Positions 40,201-53,103 of a stretch of 64,000 bases of DNA are shown piece after piece. The DNA is from Onchocerca volvulus (lineage: Eukaryota; Nematoda; Chromadorea; Rhabditida; Onchocercidae): contig HG738140.1 in assembly GCA_000499405.2 (NCBI GenBank), positions 9,327,560 to 9,391,559 of the forward strand, given 5' to 3'. The notes under the pieces are model-generated. The model worked only from the letters and a program-made list of their open reading frames with translations, did not search any database and was not told where the DNA came from. Within the stretch, counting starts at the first letter, position 1. Each line of letters starts with the position of its first letter. A program made the position numbers and the translations under genes.

Positions 40201-42016
40201 TGCCAAATAATAATAAGATTATTTTGCAGTCTGTCATTCATCTTCTCTACCATTTGATCCAGGATTTCAAACTTTCTGAAAATTTTTTCTAAAAAAATAC
40301 TATGTGCAGTTGTGTTTTTTAAATGAATAATCAGTTCTGCAATGGAATATTATAATTTGAAATTTCATTTGTAGTCATCTATACAAAGATGAATATTTCG
40401 GTGAGCAGATAATCAAATGTTGAATCATAAACAAACTTTTATTAAAATTTATATTGTTACTAATTATTAAATTAACAGTAATATAAATCATATTTTTATG
40501 AACTTCGACGAAAATTTTAATTGATTCCTTCATTGTAATTTCCCGTATTTTTCGAATTTGTGAATTTGTAACTAGCAGAATCCATGAAAGCAGAACTATT
40601 TGCATCAAAAGTATCATTGTAATTATCTACAGAAATTAGATTTAGATTCTGGTTTATAGAAGAAATTCAAAAATTTATCAAAAAACAAATATGTCGGAAA
40701 TCACATTAAGCATTCATTCTCTTTTTCCAATCTCTCTACTCTTTCAATCCCTACAATATGCTATTAAAGGGAAAATTACAAAAATTATGCAGCGTCATAT
40801 GCTATTTCTCTGCAAAAAACGATAGTTGTTGGTCAGTCTTGAAGTCTGAAAAAACGAAAATGAATATTTGAGTCCAGTTTTCTGTTGTTAAATCTTTGAA
40901 TTCATTTAAAAGTTTTTAAATAAAATTCGTTTTACACAAATTCCAACTTCGCATCGGAAAAAATCTACAGTATTTGTATATGTTACAACACAACCATCAC
41001 TGATATAAGTTTATTAAATTACCCTACCACCGATTTCTTGTGTCATTATTTTCCGAACATTTATGAGAATTTACAAGCCACTGATTGATAAATTAACCGC
41101 AGAAAAAGATTAATCATTGATAGCAAGAAAGGGAAAAGAGAGCAAGAATGTAAGGGAAAGAAGGGAAAAGAAACCAAGAATGATCATGCATTGCATCCAA
41201 TTCACTAAATTTTTTGAAATTTAATTCACACCATCCCGATTTCCAATTAAATTATAATGATCATCCATTTCACCTGAAATCACCGTTCGTTTTCTGATTT
41301 TTGCAATTATTGTTTCAGTGACCATAGCTACTGCACACTTGAATCCTTACAAGTTTTGTTCAGAAAAAAAAAAAAAATTTGAATTGTATAGCTTAATATG
41401 ATCAAAGAATTTTTTGCTGGAATTTATCGAATCATGGGTGAATAACTCTCGGGAGATCATATTATTGTTCAGTGTATTCATTACAGTACCTTTTTCATGA
41501 TACTCAACTATTGGTCATTTATCTTATCCAGAATATTCTTGCCCATCCTCAGCTTTCCTTTATCATTTTTCAGCAAGATTTTCCTTGACAATTCCACAAT
41601 TTGCAGATAAAAATAGAACTGATGTAGCGGAATAAAATCAGAATTAAATAAGAACTGATTGACCTTTACAAATCATATTTTGTTTGTAATTCCACGATGA
41701 GGAAGTAAAAGTGAATGCAATAACTGCAGCTTTTTCATTTTATTAGTAGTCTTGATTATAATGAATGACTTTCTACTGCTTCATTAGCAATTTTTTGGAA
41801 TGAAATTCTATCAGAATCTTTTTTGAAATGTTATTTTCAATTGAAAAATATGAAAATGGTATGAATGGTTGAGTGAAAAAGAAAATTTACGACGTATATC
41901 ATAAAAACCCACATATTATATCTTTGGTATAATAGATGAAATATACAGTGCAATAAGTTCATAGAAAGTTTCATCAGTATAATGCATTACGGCATTTGTC
42001 ATCTTGATACAATTAT
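37206..42016. other. 4.8-kb region between two convergent genes, no gene seen
   Basis: PDCD10 ends at the left and the SLC4A11-like gene ends at the right, so this holds both 3' flanks. AT-rich; short open frames (for example 38,145-38,396 and 40,375-40,617) have low-complexity translations without splice partners. I see no repeat family or gene in it. Confidence 0.5.
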
Positions 42017-45000
42017 CTAATGTCTTCCATCCAGTGCATCCAGATATTTATAGTCAATTAATCGCGGTATCAACGTATGTCTGCAATATTAACATTCATG
42101 ATTCGCTAAATACAAGCATTTGAGAGACTTTTACGAGTGTCTCAGTCAGAAGGAAAACGAAGGTAATTAATTTACCTGATAGGTAAGAAGAAGAAACAGA
42201 CAATTGGAAAAACCATTTCAACAAATGGATAGGGAGAAAATCCGAATGCGCAAAGTAATAAAAGCTGTGCAAGTTGACAGGCAGTAAATAAATGTACTTT
42301 TCGCTGAGGAACTTTCCTGATGTAATGAGTAGGTGGATAAGCTTGCTGAAAAAAAGTTTTTTTTTTTTTCTTTTAATTTAGCAATCTTGGCATATTCTGA
42401 AAATAAAAATGAGAAATTCTGAAAAATTCATGCATGTCTAAATAATGAGAAATTTATTAATAAGAGAAAATTTTCTATGCTTCGAAAATTTTCGAACATA
42501 TCTCATTCCCTTTTATGAACAAGTTTTATCAATCATTTCATCAGACAAATATAACGAAGTCTGGATGGAACACTTGCCTGTTCAGTAATGAGTAATAATA
42601 AACGTTCGAACATTTCATTACCAGCCAAAGATGTAAGTGCCATATATAAGAATAAACCGTGTAATACAGATGTTGGTATCCATTGAAGAGGGTATGGTAG
42701 TAGTGTAAATGTTGAGATTAATATCAACAGATGTGCTATTAATGTAGCTAGCCGAGTCTCGCGCACATTCATTATTCTAAAAAATTTTTTTTTCCCAATT
42801 TTCGAATTTTGAAAAATAATTTGAAAGTCCAGAAGCTTTTCATTTTGTAATAAGTTCAATTTCTGGAACAATTCAAATTGCAGTAATTTATCATTCAACT
42901 CGATAATAATGCGAATGAACAATAAACACGGCATTTCAAAAATATTTCAAAACAGTCTGTTAGTATTGAATTAGTTTAAGACCAGGTAAATTATCAACTA
43001 TTCCTATCCAGCAATATCAAGATTGCTTAAAGTTAGGAAATATGCTTTAAATTGCTTTGACATTGTATTGTTGCTGATCTTGCATTGCAAAGAAAAATTT
43101 CTAAACCAAATATTTTGCAAATCAATGCAACATCAAGAAAAATAGCCTAAGCAAACGTACACTTCATGGACATGTCCTTGCAATACTCGTTCTTCTACAT
43201 CAGCAAGTGCGCGCAAATGTAAAGGTGAATGCGGTAGTGCACCGTGCATCCATGGTAAACCCATTACTGACAAAAAACAATTCAGTATTGCAACTACAAA
43301 CAAATCCAGATTTTGAGCTGGACCTTTCTTTAATCTGAAATAATATTTGAGATATAATGAAACAATGAAACCTATAATCAAGATTTTTATAATTAAGATG
43401 CCAACATTATCCTGAAACCATTACAAATTAATATTTGAACTGAAATCAATGATATTAATTCATTTTTGTCATTTCTATGGCTCTACAGGACTCATCAATA
43501 ATATAACACTAAAAAGAGATTTTCTTATCATAGTAATAGTATTGTCTGGAACATATTTTATGGCACTTTTATACAGTTTTTTTTTTTTTTTTGAACATAC
43601 GTAAATCATGCTGTAAATGAAAATAAAAAGTTTTTTTCAATAAGAAATTCAGCTTAAAATTAAAATAATGAACCAACTTATTCTGTGGATTATTTACAAT
43701 AGCTGAGGTGATATTTTGGTCAATGAAGAAAAGAAAAGATAATGAGAAGCCAAGGAGTAAGCATACGAAATAGCCCTGCCATGGTAACGAGAACAGTGGT
43801 GCGATATTGAATGTCGCTACATTGGTACGCATTTTGAACATATCTTCTGAAAATTACTTCATTTTATTTCATAGCATGGAAGATCCTAAATTCATTAAAA
43901 CGATTCACAAAAATTTACCACGGAAAGTATTGCAAAAAAGTCCGATGAGTGCCAAATTGGCAGCAAATAGATTTGAAAAAAAAAAAATTGTAAATCTCCA
44001 AATTTTCAATCAGCTCCAGTAGTGAATTTAGTTTTCGAGTGATATTTTATTTCTGAACAACAAATTCATAATTCAAATTATTTTAATAGCAATTTCAAAA
44101 TTTTAATGTAAAATGGATGTGTCAGTGAAGTGATACTAACTTTCAATATCATAAAAGCAGTAAGCACCCGTAAACGACATGATGAGAACTGAAGCAGGAA
44201 GTGCATAATCAGCTAGCCATTCACGACGTGACCGTGTCAAATAAGGCGTCTTCCTGAGAAACTATTTCACTTAATATTTTGGAATTAACATTAAAAGTGC
44301 ACAAATCAATATTTTAGTCTGTCGATCATCTTACTGCAACACTTTCTATGATTTTCAAAAACAGTCCTGAACCACTAATATTGTTTTACTGTCGCTAAGA
44401 ATATATTTCGAAGAGTAAGAAGAATAAAATAAATGAAAGCTGCATGAAATCTCTATTGCGAGAAAATATGGAAATTAATGAAAATTCAACGTAATATGTA
44501 TAACTTACCTAAAGTTATACAAAAAAAGACCAAGCCACAATGTACCAAACATAAGAAGCATGTATAAAATTGAAGTATCTCGATGGCAAAGTTTGTCATA
44601 CATCTGAAACAAAAAGAACACAAATATATTGCTTGATGAAATTGAAAAGTTTATCTATACCAAAAATTACGAATAGAATCAAATTTCTATGCATCTCAAG
44701 ATCAAATGTAACTCTATTTGTTATAAATTACGCAACTGCTAATCAGATGGAGTTTCAATTTTGATGAAAAAAGATTTTGACTAACATGATAATATTACTT
44801 TTTAGGCCTAATTTCTTATTAAAACAATGAATTTCTTAAGAAATAAATACCTGTAACGGTGCACTCGTTTCCGCCATCTCACCAGCTGGTGTCGAATTTA
44901 AACCAAGGACAGACAAAACATCACTGCTTACCTTTTTTCGCATGTTAGTACTCGCACAGTTATAATTTTTCTTGAAACCTGAAACTTAATTCCTTCAAAT

Positions 45001-48000
45001 AATTTCTTTATTGCCTTACTTGTTTCTCAAGTCCTTTTTATCAATCTTTGAAGGCATATGTTTGTTGAAAGGTAAAAATTTGAAGAACTTTTACATTGTA
45101 TTTCTAAAAACCGAAGAACTTTTATATTGTGGTTTTTTATGCATTTTTACAGTAAATTTTTTAAATTTACGAAACAAATTTGGAAATTTCATCGTTTTAA
45201 ATTGCTGAATTCAAAGTTTTTTAACAGCTTTTTAAAAATCATTTCATCGCCAATTTTATAGAGTCATTTGTTTTTCTCAAAGTATGAACCTATTATAGAA
45301 GTTAAAAATTTATTAGGATGTGCTTAGTATTTCTGGTTATTATTCCTAGTTGTCACCATTTCTTTGCGGAATAGATTTCCCTCGAAAATACCCAGGTATC
45401 AAGATGATGTCAATTCTTCGAGAAAAGACAATGATTTTCCTGAGTAAAGTTTTTCCTGTTATCCTAATGGTAGTATCTTCATAATTCCCTTCACTTTCGA
45501 TATCTTATCTTATATAACTCCACTATTCTTCCAACACTTTCGCATTTGTTTCTATTACTGACAAACTACTGCTATCGATATTATGCTGTTTATAGGCTGC
45601 TAACAATTTTGTCAATTTGAAATTTTGATGGAATTTGTGATATTAAGCATTTGATTTGAAATTTATAGTAAGAGATTTTGGTACATGATTAATTCTTGAT
45701 CGAGCAAGAATTGCAGGAGATGGTCGGAATAAGATCCGTTGTATTTTATGGCTAAACTCGTTGTTTCATCTCATGCTTCGATAAAAGTTCATTAGGTTAC
45801 TTTCTCTATATTCAATTTTATGCAAATTCGTGAAGTTTATGCATTTTTCAAATAATCTTGAAAAAAATTTAAACTTTTAGCTGAAAAAATCAAATACAAA
45901 AGCATAAGCTGACTTATGTGCAGCGCCCGCATACTTTCCACTGTAAAAGCTATCGCAATAAACAGCGAAAACATTTCTTCAGCAGATCTAAAAAACAATG
46001 TCTACCATAATGACTAAATAATATGAGGTGATTTTGAGTGGTTAAAGCGAATTTATTTTATTTTGGAGAAAATAAGAACTGTGAATGAAAAAGTAATATA
46101 TGCTAAAGACGACTGAGACTGTCTGCCTTATAAACAATGAAAAATTTAGCTTCATTATCAACCAGTATAGTTTTATTATATATATTTCAGTTTTAGATTT
46201 AATTTTCAATTGAGGAGTAAAATTTTGAGTCGTAAAAATGAACCTTGTAGCTAGCTTCATTAAGCTGCACATATCAGTAGATGCATAAAGGATGAGAAAA
46301 AATTGACACCATAATCCAACGCAAGCATACATTGCAAAGAAATCATAGCCGAGCTCCCCTGCTATTTTATATATCACTAAAACTTTAGTTATGCATTCAA
46401 ATATATTGTATAAATTGGCAAAAGTTACTAAGAAATATAGTTAATATTATTATCAGTTGATTAAAACATTTGATATCAAATTATTCTCAACAATATGTGC
46501 ACTAAACAGTCACTTCAACAACTGCCTAAACTCACATACCTTTAATATATATTGCTAACGGTACTGTGGTCAGCAATATAATCATCGGTTGGCCACCAAA
46601 TATTGCGAAAAATATTCCACCAAGTGCTTGAGCAGTAATTACTTTACGCACATCTTTAAAAAAAATGAATTGAAATCAAGCACGATATTGAGACATATTT
46701 AGATAGTAAATCTCCTATTTACCTCTGCACTTTACATTTGTTTATTCAACTTGATGATTGAAAAGTAGAAATTCGTTGAGTTTCCATTTGATTAACAAAA
46801 AATACGCGAAATGAAAGACAAGATCAAAATCTATGTTTATTGTTTTCTAGTTTGAAACAAATATAAATCAATATTGAGGAGAAGCACGATAAAAAATAAT
46901 TAAAGAAGATAATTTATTAATTTAATAAATCTTTCTTTTTCAGCAAGCAACATTAAATCTGTGAAAAAAAAGAAAAACTCACTGATACTTCCATTTGTAT
47001 TATCGTCATTCAAAACACCAAAAGCAATTGCTGGCAGAAGACAAGCAAAGTATAGGAATACTATCGAGCTGAACAATTTTTGGATTGTTTTCGAACCACG
47101 CAACCCTAAAAGAAATGTCACGATAATTAATTGATCATTTCCAATCTCCAATATGGAAAATAAAACCAAAAGAAATGAAGGAAAATAGATGAGACAGACT
47201 GACCATCCAGGTAGTCAGAAGAGTAATATTTGATACGTCGAAAGAAATCGTTACTGAGTCCACGAAACAGATACCATTTCCCAGGACCAAACTGAAATAT
47301 AAGTACTTTAATGGTTCTTTTTTCATTTATTGCTTCATTATCTCACCATTTTCATTCTATCACGGATACTTCCTTAAACTATCTCAGCTTTTTCCATCAC
47401 ATGCTGTATCTCCCGAAAAACATACTGGATATTAATGATGCTGAGAATTATTTCAACTTCTTGTTTCCTCTGCCCGCTAATATACATTCGATAATAATCT
47501 TATATAATGAAACATCTATCTTTTCACAATGAAACATTTTCCTCTCCCTCCCTCTCATTTGAAATATTGAATATATCGCATGTCATTGAGTACTGAAATC
47601 AATAATTGCAAAATGTAAACAAAAAAAGAAAGTAAAAACATAAGAAGGACCCTCCCAACAGCTTTGATGAACAGGAGAAAAAAATGGACAGAAGGAATTG
47701 AGCTGACCAGTTGTTCCTTAGCCTGGCTAAAATGAATCGATGTTTTTCTTTCCCTCCATTGATTCTGATCTATAGCCAATTCTTTAGCTGCTGATAGCAA
47801 TGTAGATCTAAAAAAAGCAACAAAAAACTGTTTTCGTTTGAAATTTCATGTGAACGAAAGAATGAGCCAAGAAGTGGAAGACTGAGTGTAATATAATACT
47901 CGAATGAGTTTTATGATCGATATAGAATTACAAGGCTAATTATGGTATTCATGTTTTGAGAAATAGGAGTTGACGAACATTCTTTAGCATTCTAATGCTA

Positions 48001-51000
48001 TCTTCCCGAAACTGTAATCAGAAAGTTTCAAATTTATAAATTTCGAAGATAATATAGAATTCTAAAATTTTATCCTATTTGCATGCTAAGTGACAATCTC
48101 TGCCTACTAGAAATCGAAATTTACCTAAACTGATCTACAGTTTGTGCCATAACAAGTCGTTGTCTGATATCCATATCTGCAAAAAGTGTTGCAAATGTTC
48201 GCGTTGTCTCAAGTGCTGTTTTGGTGCCTTTCTGAAATATATGCAATTAGTTTAATGCTTAATTTAACAGCAAATATTTTAAATTGGATGAAAAATTGCA
48301 TGCAAAGATTTGTGTGCAAGAAATATCTACAAAATTTTATGTTCAATAAGCTCCAAGAAAATCCAATGTCCACAAATGACTTTCTCAGTCATGCAGCAAC
48401 GAAATATTTAGGGGAAGCATTCGACGATCATTTACTAGAAGATTTCTTTCTTACATTCAACAAAATTCAAATGAAAGATGAAAGGTCCCAGTATGTTTAA
48501 CTTTGTTATGGAAGAATATATTCGAAAAAGATTGTTGAAAATGGATGAAATTTGAATGTCAAATAGTACCGCTCGTGAAGGAGCAATAACAATGATGATG
48601 AATCGCAAATCCTGCATTGTACGACCCAAATTGGTCGGATGACTGAGTCGAGCAATTGCTACATGCCTGTGCTGTACTGTATTTAGCATGCACCTGCAAT
48701 TTAGAAAAGTTTTAATCTAATTCTTGGCAAGATTATTTTTTATTGTATATTGGGTAATTAAGCAAAACATCGCAGATTAATGGTAACTTTGGCGATCTGA
48801 AACTTCTCAGTGTGTCGAATTCTCCTTTCAAATAGTTAAAGCAATTTAATGAGAGCAGAAGCTGGCAAATTTCTAAAACCATAATGCTGTCCAATACATT
48901 TCAAGATATTAAGAAGTTTTTGCTTCTTCTGTTAATGTTTTGTGGGGTCAAGGATTAGTCATATATTTAGATCTCCAAACAATACAAAACAATTCTTTTT
49001 TATCTTTGAAATGTAAAATATTAAAATTAATTGATCTCATTTGCTTCATCTTGATGTTATCAGAAAAGGTTGGAATAGTTGGATGTCTGATGACTATTAT
49101 CACAAACTGTCTGAGAAAAGAATTTAGTAATCTGTTCATATCTCTCACATAAGAATTGATTAGGTTCGGACATATTTTTCTGCTCAAATATTTCATTTAC
49201 ACGCAGTGATAACATTCATCTATCAGTCCATTGGCTGATAAGAAAGAAGTTTGTGAAACGTGCATGCATACGCTTGGTATAACTTGAATGTTATAAATAG
49301 GAGCAATGTTTTCGACAGCAAGAAAAAGCCTTCTTAGGTCCACTTTTTTAAAACTATGACAAGCTACACACTTGTTTGCAGCTAACTTGCCCTTCTCGAA
49401 GCTAGCACTCATGCATGAGCGCTCGAATATCAAGCGCCACTTGCTCGATCTTTTGCTCAGGTTCACTAATCCTAATCGATACAATCCAAAAAAAGAACAT
49501 TTATTTTATGCGCTAGTTAATTAAATAATTAAATTTGAAAATTAAGAATTTGCAAATTGTTGTTAAGCAGTTAAATGTGGAAAATTGAAAATTTGCAAAA
49601 AATCTATTACAGGGCACAAATCCAAGATTGATCGTAATCGTAAGTACCGCCGACTGTGCCTGTTGTGCAGATACTTTGTACCGTTCGGCTCAATATATGA
49701 ACTATAATCAAATCCATTTATTTAAACAAAAGCTAAAACTTATATAATAATTCAATAATAATTAAAAAACTTTGAAACGATAAAAACAAACTTACATTGA
49801 TTCCCAGAATCTTGTGTGAAAAGCACAGATCGAACTTGCTCACTTGTAAATTCTGGCTCCTGAATGTCCATTTCATGAATTATTCTAGAAAAAAAAGGCA
49901 CTAATTTATGATTAAGCAATCACAATTTATGGAATTCATCAACTAACATGATTTCTATCAAACCAAAGACTAAACCCGTAAAATCAAATTTCATGAATCT
50001 TTTTCTAAACTGATTCATGAAGCATTAATCTATATTATTTCAAATTTTAGAAGACAAAAATAGTAATTCTGAAGGATTCTGAAGAGTAACAAAATGCACT
50101 CCACCGAGATTTTGATGAAATAATATTTGTTTCTCAAAAGATAAAAAAAAAAAAATTTTTTTTCAAATCATAATCATCAATTTGAAATCCCTTAAGTTAA
50201 AACCATTTTTTAACACATACTTAGCAAAAATTTCCTCCATGGAAGTTTCCTGCAAATCCAGCAGAAGAACAGCTTTATTGAGCAAATGATCAATGTCCAT
50301 TGTCGCCCGAATTTCTGATCCAAAATCCTTCATGGGGATTTTTTCGTGCTTCGCGTACATTAATGTTACATTATCGTATTCATCTGAAACGTCAACATTG
50401 GATTCCGAGAATTTTCTGATTGAAATGAAATCCAAATAATTTAATACAAGAAATAAAAACTATAGAACTGTCGAAGATAAAATTTTCCAACTCAAAGTTT
50501 TTTCCTTTTTTTGATTTGATTTTATAATGAAAATTGAGGATACATTTATTGAGAAGATTTAATAAAATCGATCAAAAATGTGCTAATAATGAGCAATTTT
50601 GGTTTTTTAAATTTCGACTTATGTTTGCCGAATTCATAGCTACCTCACAGATGCATGGACATCATACACATTATCATGCATGAATATTGTCCATAATAGA
50701 AAATACGGAAATTACAATTCAGACAAGATTTTTCTTTTTTTATGAACGAAGGAGAAACTGAGTAAAATTTTAGCACAACTCTCGATCAAACTCATATCTT
50801 GTCACTTAAAAACTAATAATAAGAAAATAAAGTGGACTTCTTACTATAGCATTTGAAAAATCACTATAAATTTTGGTCATTCTAATTTAAACAAGTTAGA
50901 TTTCTGAATGGTGCTCCGAGATCTTCAAATTCTAATCTCGATCCTTAAAATAATCAAGATTTATTCTTGATTTGACTATATAATGTACACAATGAATTCT

Positions 51001-53065
51001 AAACTTTTTTCAATGCAATTTAGTTCACTGTTTTCATATTCTAAAAAATAAAATTAGACGTCATTTCTAATTATATTCCAATTTGCATAAATGAGAGGAT
51101 GAATCCAGTGATTTGCTGAAATTGACTAAATTTTCTCACTACTGTTTGTTCTAAAAGGTAAGAATTTAGTAATAATTGTAGCTTTTGACTCTTTAAAAAT
51201 TGACTTAAATGATCAGGAATCTTGTTTATTTGTTCCAAAAATGACTCATTTTTGTATGATTTATTTATTTAAAACATTTTTATATAATTTATTTATTTTT
51301 ATTCATGTAAGTTCTTCATTATCTTCGTATTTTTAAGTAATTTATATCTGCATGCTCGAAATAAATTCAGCAAGCAATTCCTAATATCACATGTATTGCA
51401 TTCGATTCAGTTAGTTTGTGTTGCAAAACAAAACAAAAGCAGAAAAAAATTTAGTGCGCTAATTTACTACTAAGATATTTGGATGACAGCTACTGATGAA
51501 TTGCTGAAAGTATATTAATGAAAGCAGATGTGCTGCTATTCAGGCCGACATATTCATCAGCGTCCATTTTCGCAAATATTTTCTTTCCCGAATCCACAAA
51601 ATTGCTACATAAAAAAATGTGAGCATGAAAATAGGTCCAAGAAATTTGCTTATTCATAAAATTCTGAAATGAAACGGAAATGAAGAAATCATTTATCAAG
51701 TTCAGAATGAAAGTTGATGCTTGCACTGGCGAAAATATATCACCCATAGCACTTTCTACTTCATTTTACATCCAATAAAAGTCAATGAATTTATGAAAAA
51801 CTTTTTGGTATATCAAAGATTTTACATCTTCATAGCTTAAATTATTTAGTACACTAATGTGCAAAATTTCCAGAAGGATATAATTTGATGCAAAGAATTA
51901 GAAAAGATGGAAAAATCTTCTATAGTAAGAAGCAATTATAAGTTTTTGCTATCACTAATTTAAAGCAGAAAAAATTAAGTCACGCTTTCCAAATCTTAAA
52001 TTGATCAAAATGCTAGCATGATTTTGATATTACAATTGGTCCATGCAGAATTTCATGAAAATCCTCAATGCGATATATCTCGGTTTGAAGATTATAGCGA
52101 CGAATTAGTTAGAAAGAATTCGAGATCATTTAGATGTCGAAAAAAGTGGCGGAAAAAAGTAATGGAGAGGACGAACCTGCATCACTCCAATCAAGAGCAT
52201 CAAGAGGTGGTGATGTATCAGATTTCTTATTCAACAAACTGGCATGATCCAATTGAAACATTGAATCAAATTGCTTATTATACTGGGAACCATTTCTGCT
52301 GAATGTTTCGTTCCTTAAATCAAACATCGACTGACGACGATTACGTTTATTAATTACTGTAGTTCCTATGGATAATTTGTTCTCTTGCAGTTCCTTTATG
52401 GGTAACCACCTGACTCGTTTGGTAGCACATTGTGATAATGGTACCGCCGAAATATTAGATTCAACTATTGCTTGTTGTGTCAATTTGCTTTGCGCAATTG
52501 TTCCTTCTGATATTGTTTCTGCATTATTTTCAATTCGACACAATGAGCTTGATTCTATCACTGGTTCACTTTCAATGGCATCACTTTTTAAAATAAGGGC
52601 CGATTGCGAACTGTATTTATGACATAAGTTCTGATCAGTAAAACCGATTATCGGAGCTCCGATCTGGATGGACCGTTTATGACCATCAATAAATGAGGGT
52701 CGTAACAAAGATGAAGTAGGTGTAATGGTATCGATGTGAGGTACACTTTCAATTGATGACATTGGTGTTGTGCGTGAAACCATGGAATTTTCCGATGTGG
52801 CTAAAATTTGTCGATGTTCTTGGACATGAAGTAAAGCATGTGAAGTATGCTTAACTAACAGTGGCTCCATGTTTATCTCGAATGTCTTCATTTCAAGACT
52901 GCTATTTCCAGCCTTCGAAACAGTTGTTGGAAAAATAATTCTATCCGCGGTCAGTATAGTACTTTTGTCTCGATATTCAGAACCATCTTCTGATGCATGT
53001 TTTATCTGCTCTTTTAGACTTGAACTTGACGAAATTTGAAAATCTGCCATAGTCATATTTTTCAT
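42017..53065 (-). CDS. SLC4A11: SLC4A11-like bicarbonate-transporter-family membrane protein
   Basis: Nineteen exons in coding order: 53065-52177, 50383-50221, 49884-49796, 48676-48570, 48231-48125, 47807-47708, 47291-47204, 47105-46983, 46653-46540, 46376-46244, 45987-45914, 44978-44851, 44603-44509, 44253-44141, 43846-43678, 43334-43161, 42776-42578, 42345-42176, 42080-42017. All phases agree, 1,032 aa. After a Ser/Thr-rich N-terminal extension of about 296 aa comes the SLC4 cytoplasmic domain ([52 protein letters not shown]). Membrane segments follow from about residue 515 ([108 protein letters not shown]). The last exon is [18 protein letters not shown]. These match SLC4A11 better than AE or NBC members. 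Reported SLC4A11 activities are H+/OH- or NH3-coupled transport. The intron after 42578 has a GC donor. The protein may start farther upstream (see 59489-60200). Confidence 0.95.
48677..49795. other. 1.1-kb intron of the SLC4A11-like gene
   Basis: The largest intron of the conserved part of the gene. Bases about 49,200-49,480 and 49,620-49,700 are less AT-rich than the flanks and hold a 95-codon open frame on minus without recognisable content; this may be an old insertion. Confidence 0.35.
50384..52176. other. 1.8-kb intron between the N-terminal extension and the SLC4 core
   Basis: The G|GT donor at 52,177 and the TTTCAG acceptor at 50,384 are in phase. A minus-strand segment at 51,490-51,602 has an acceptor (TTTATGTAG) and an open frame to a stop, but its frame does not join the preceding exon. 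Otherwise it is AT-rich and empty. Confidence 0.45.
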
Positions 53066-53103
53066 TTGAAACAAATTAACTACAAATGCAACCTTTTCTC
53101 TTT

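Noticed and set aside
51490..51747. Minus-strand open frame with an acceptor inside the 1.8-kb SLC4A11 intron
   Set aside because: Its frame does not join the preceding exon, and skipping it gives a clean in-phase junction between 52,177 and 50,383.
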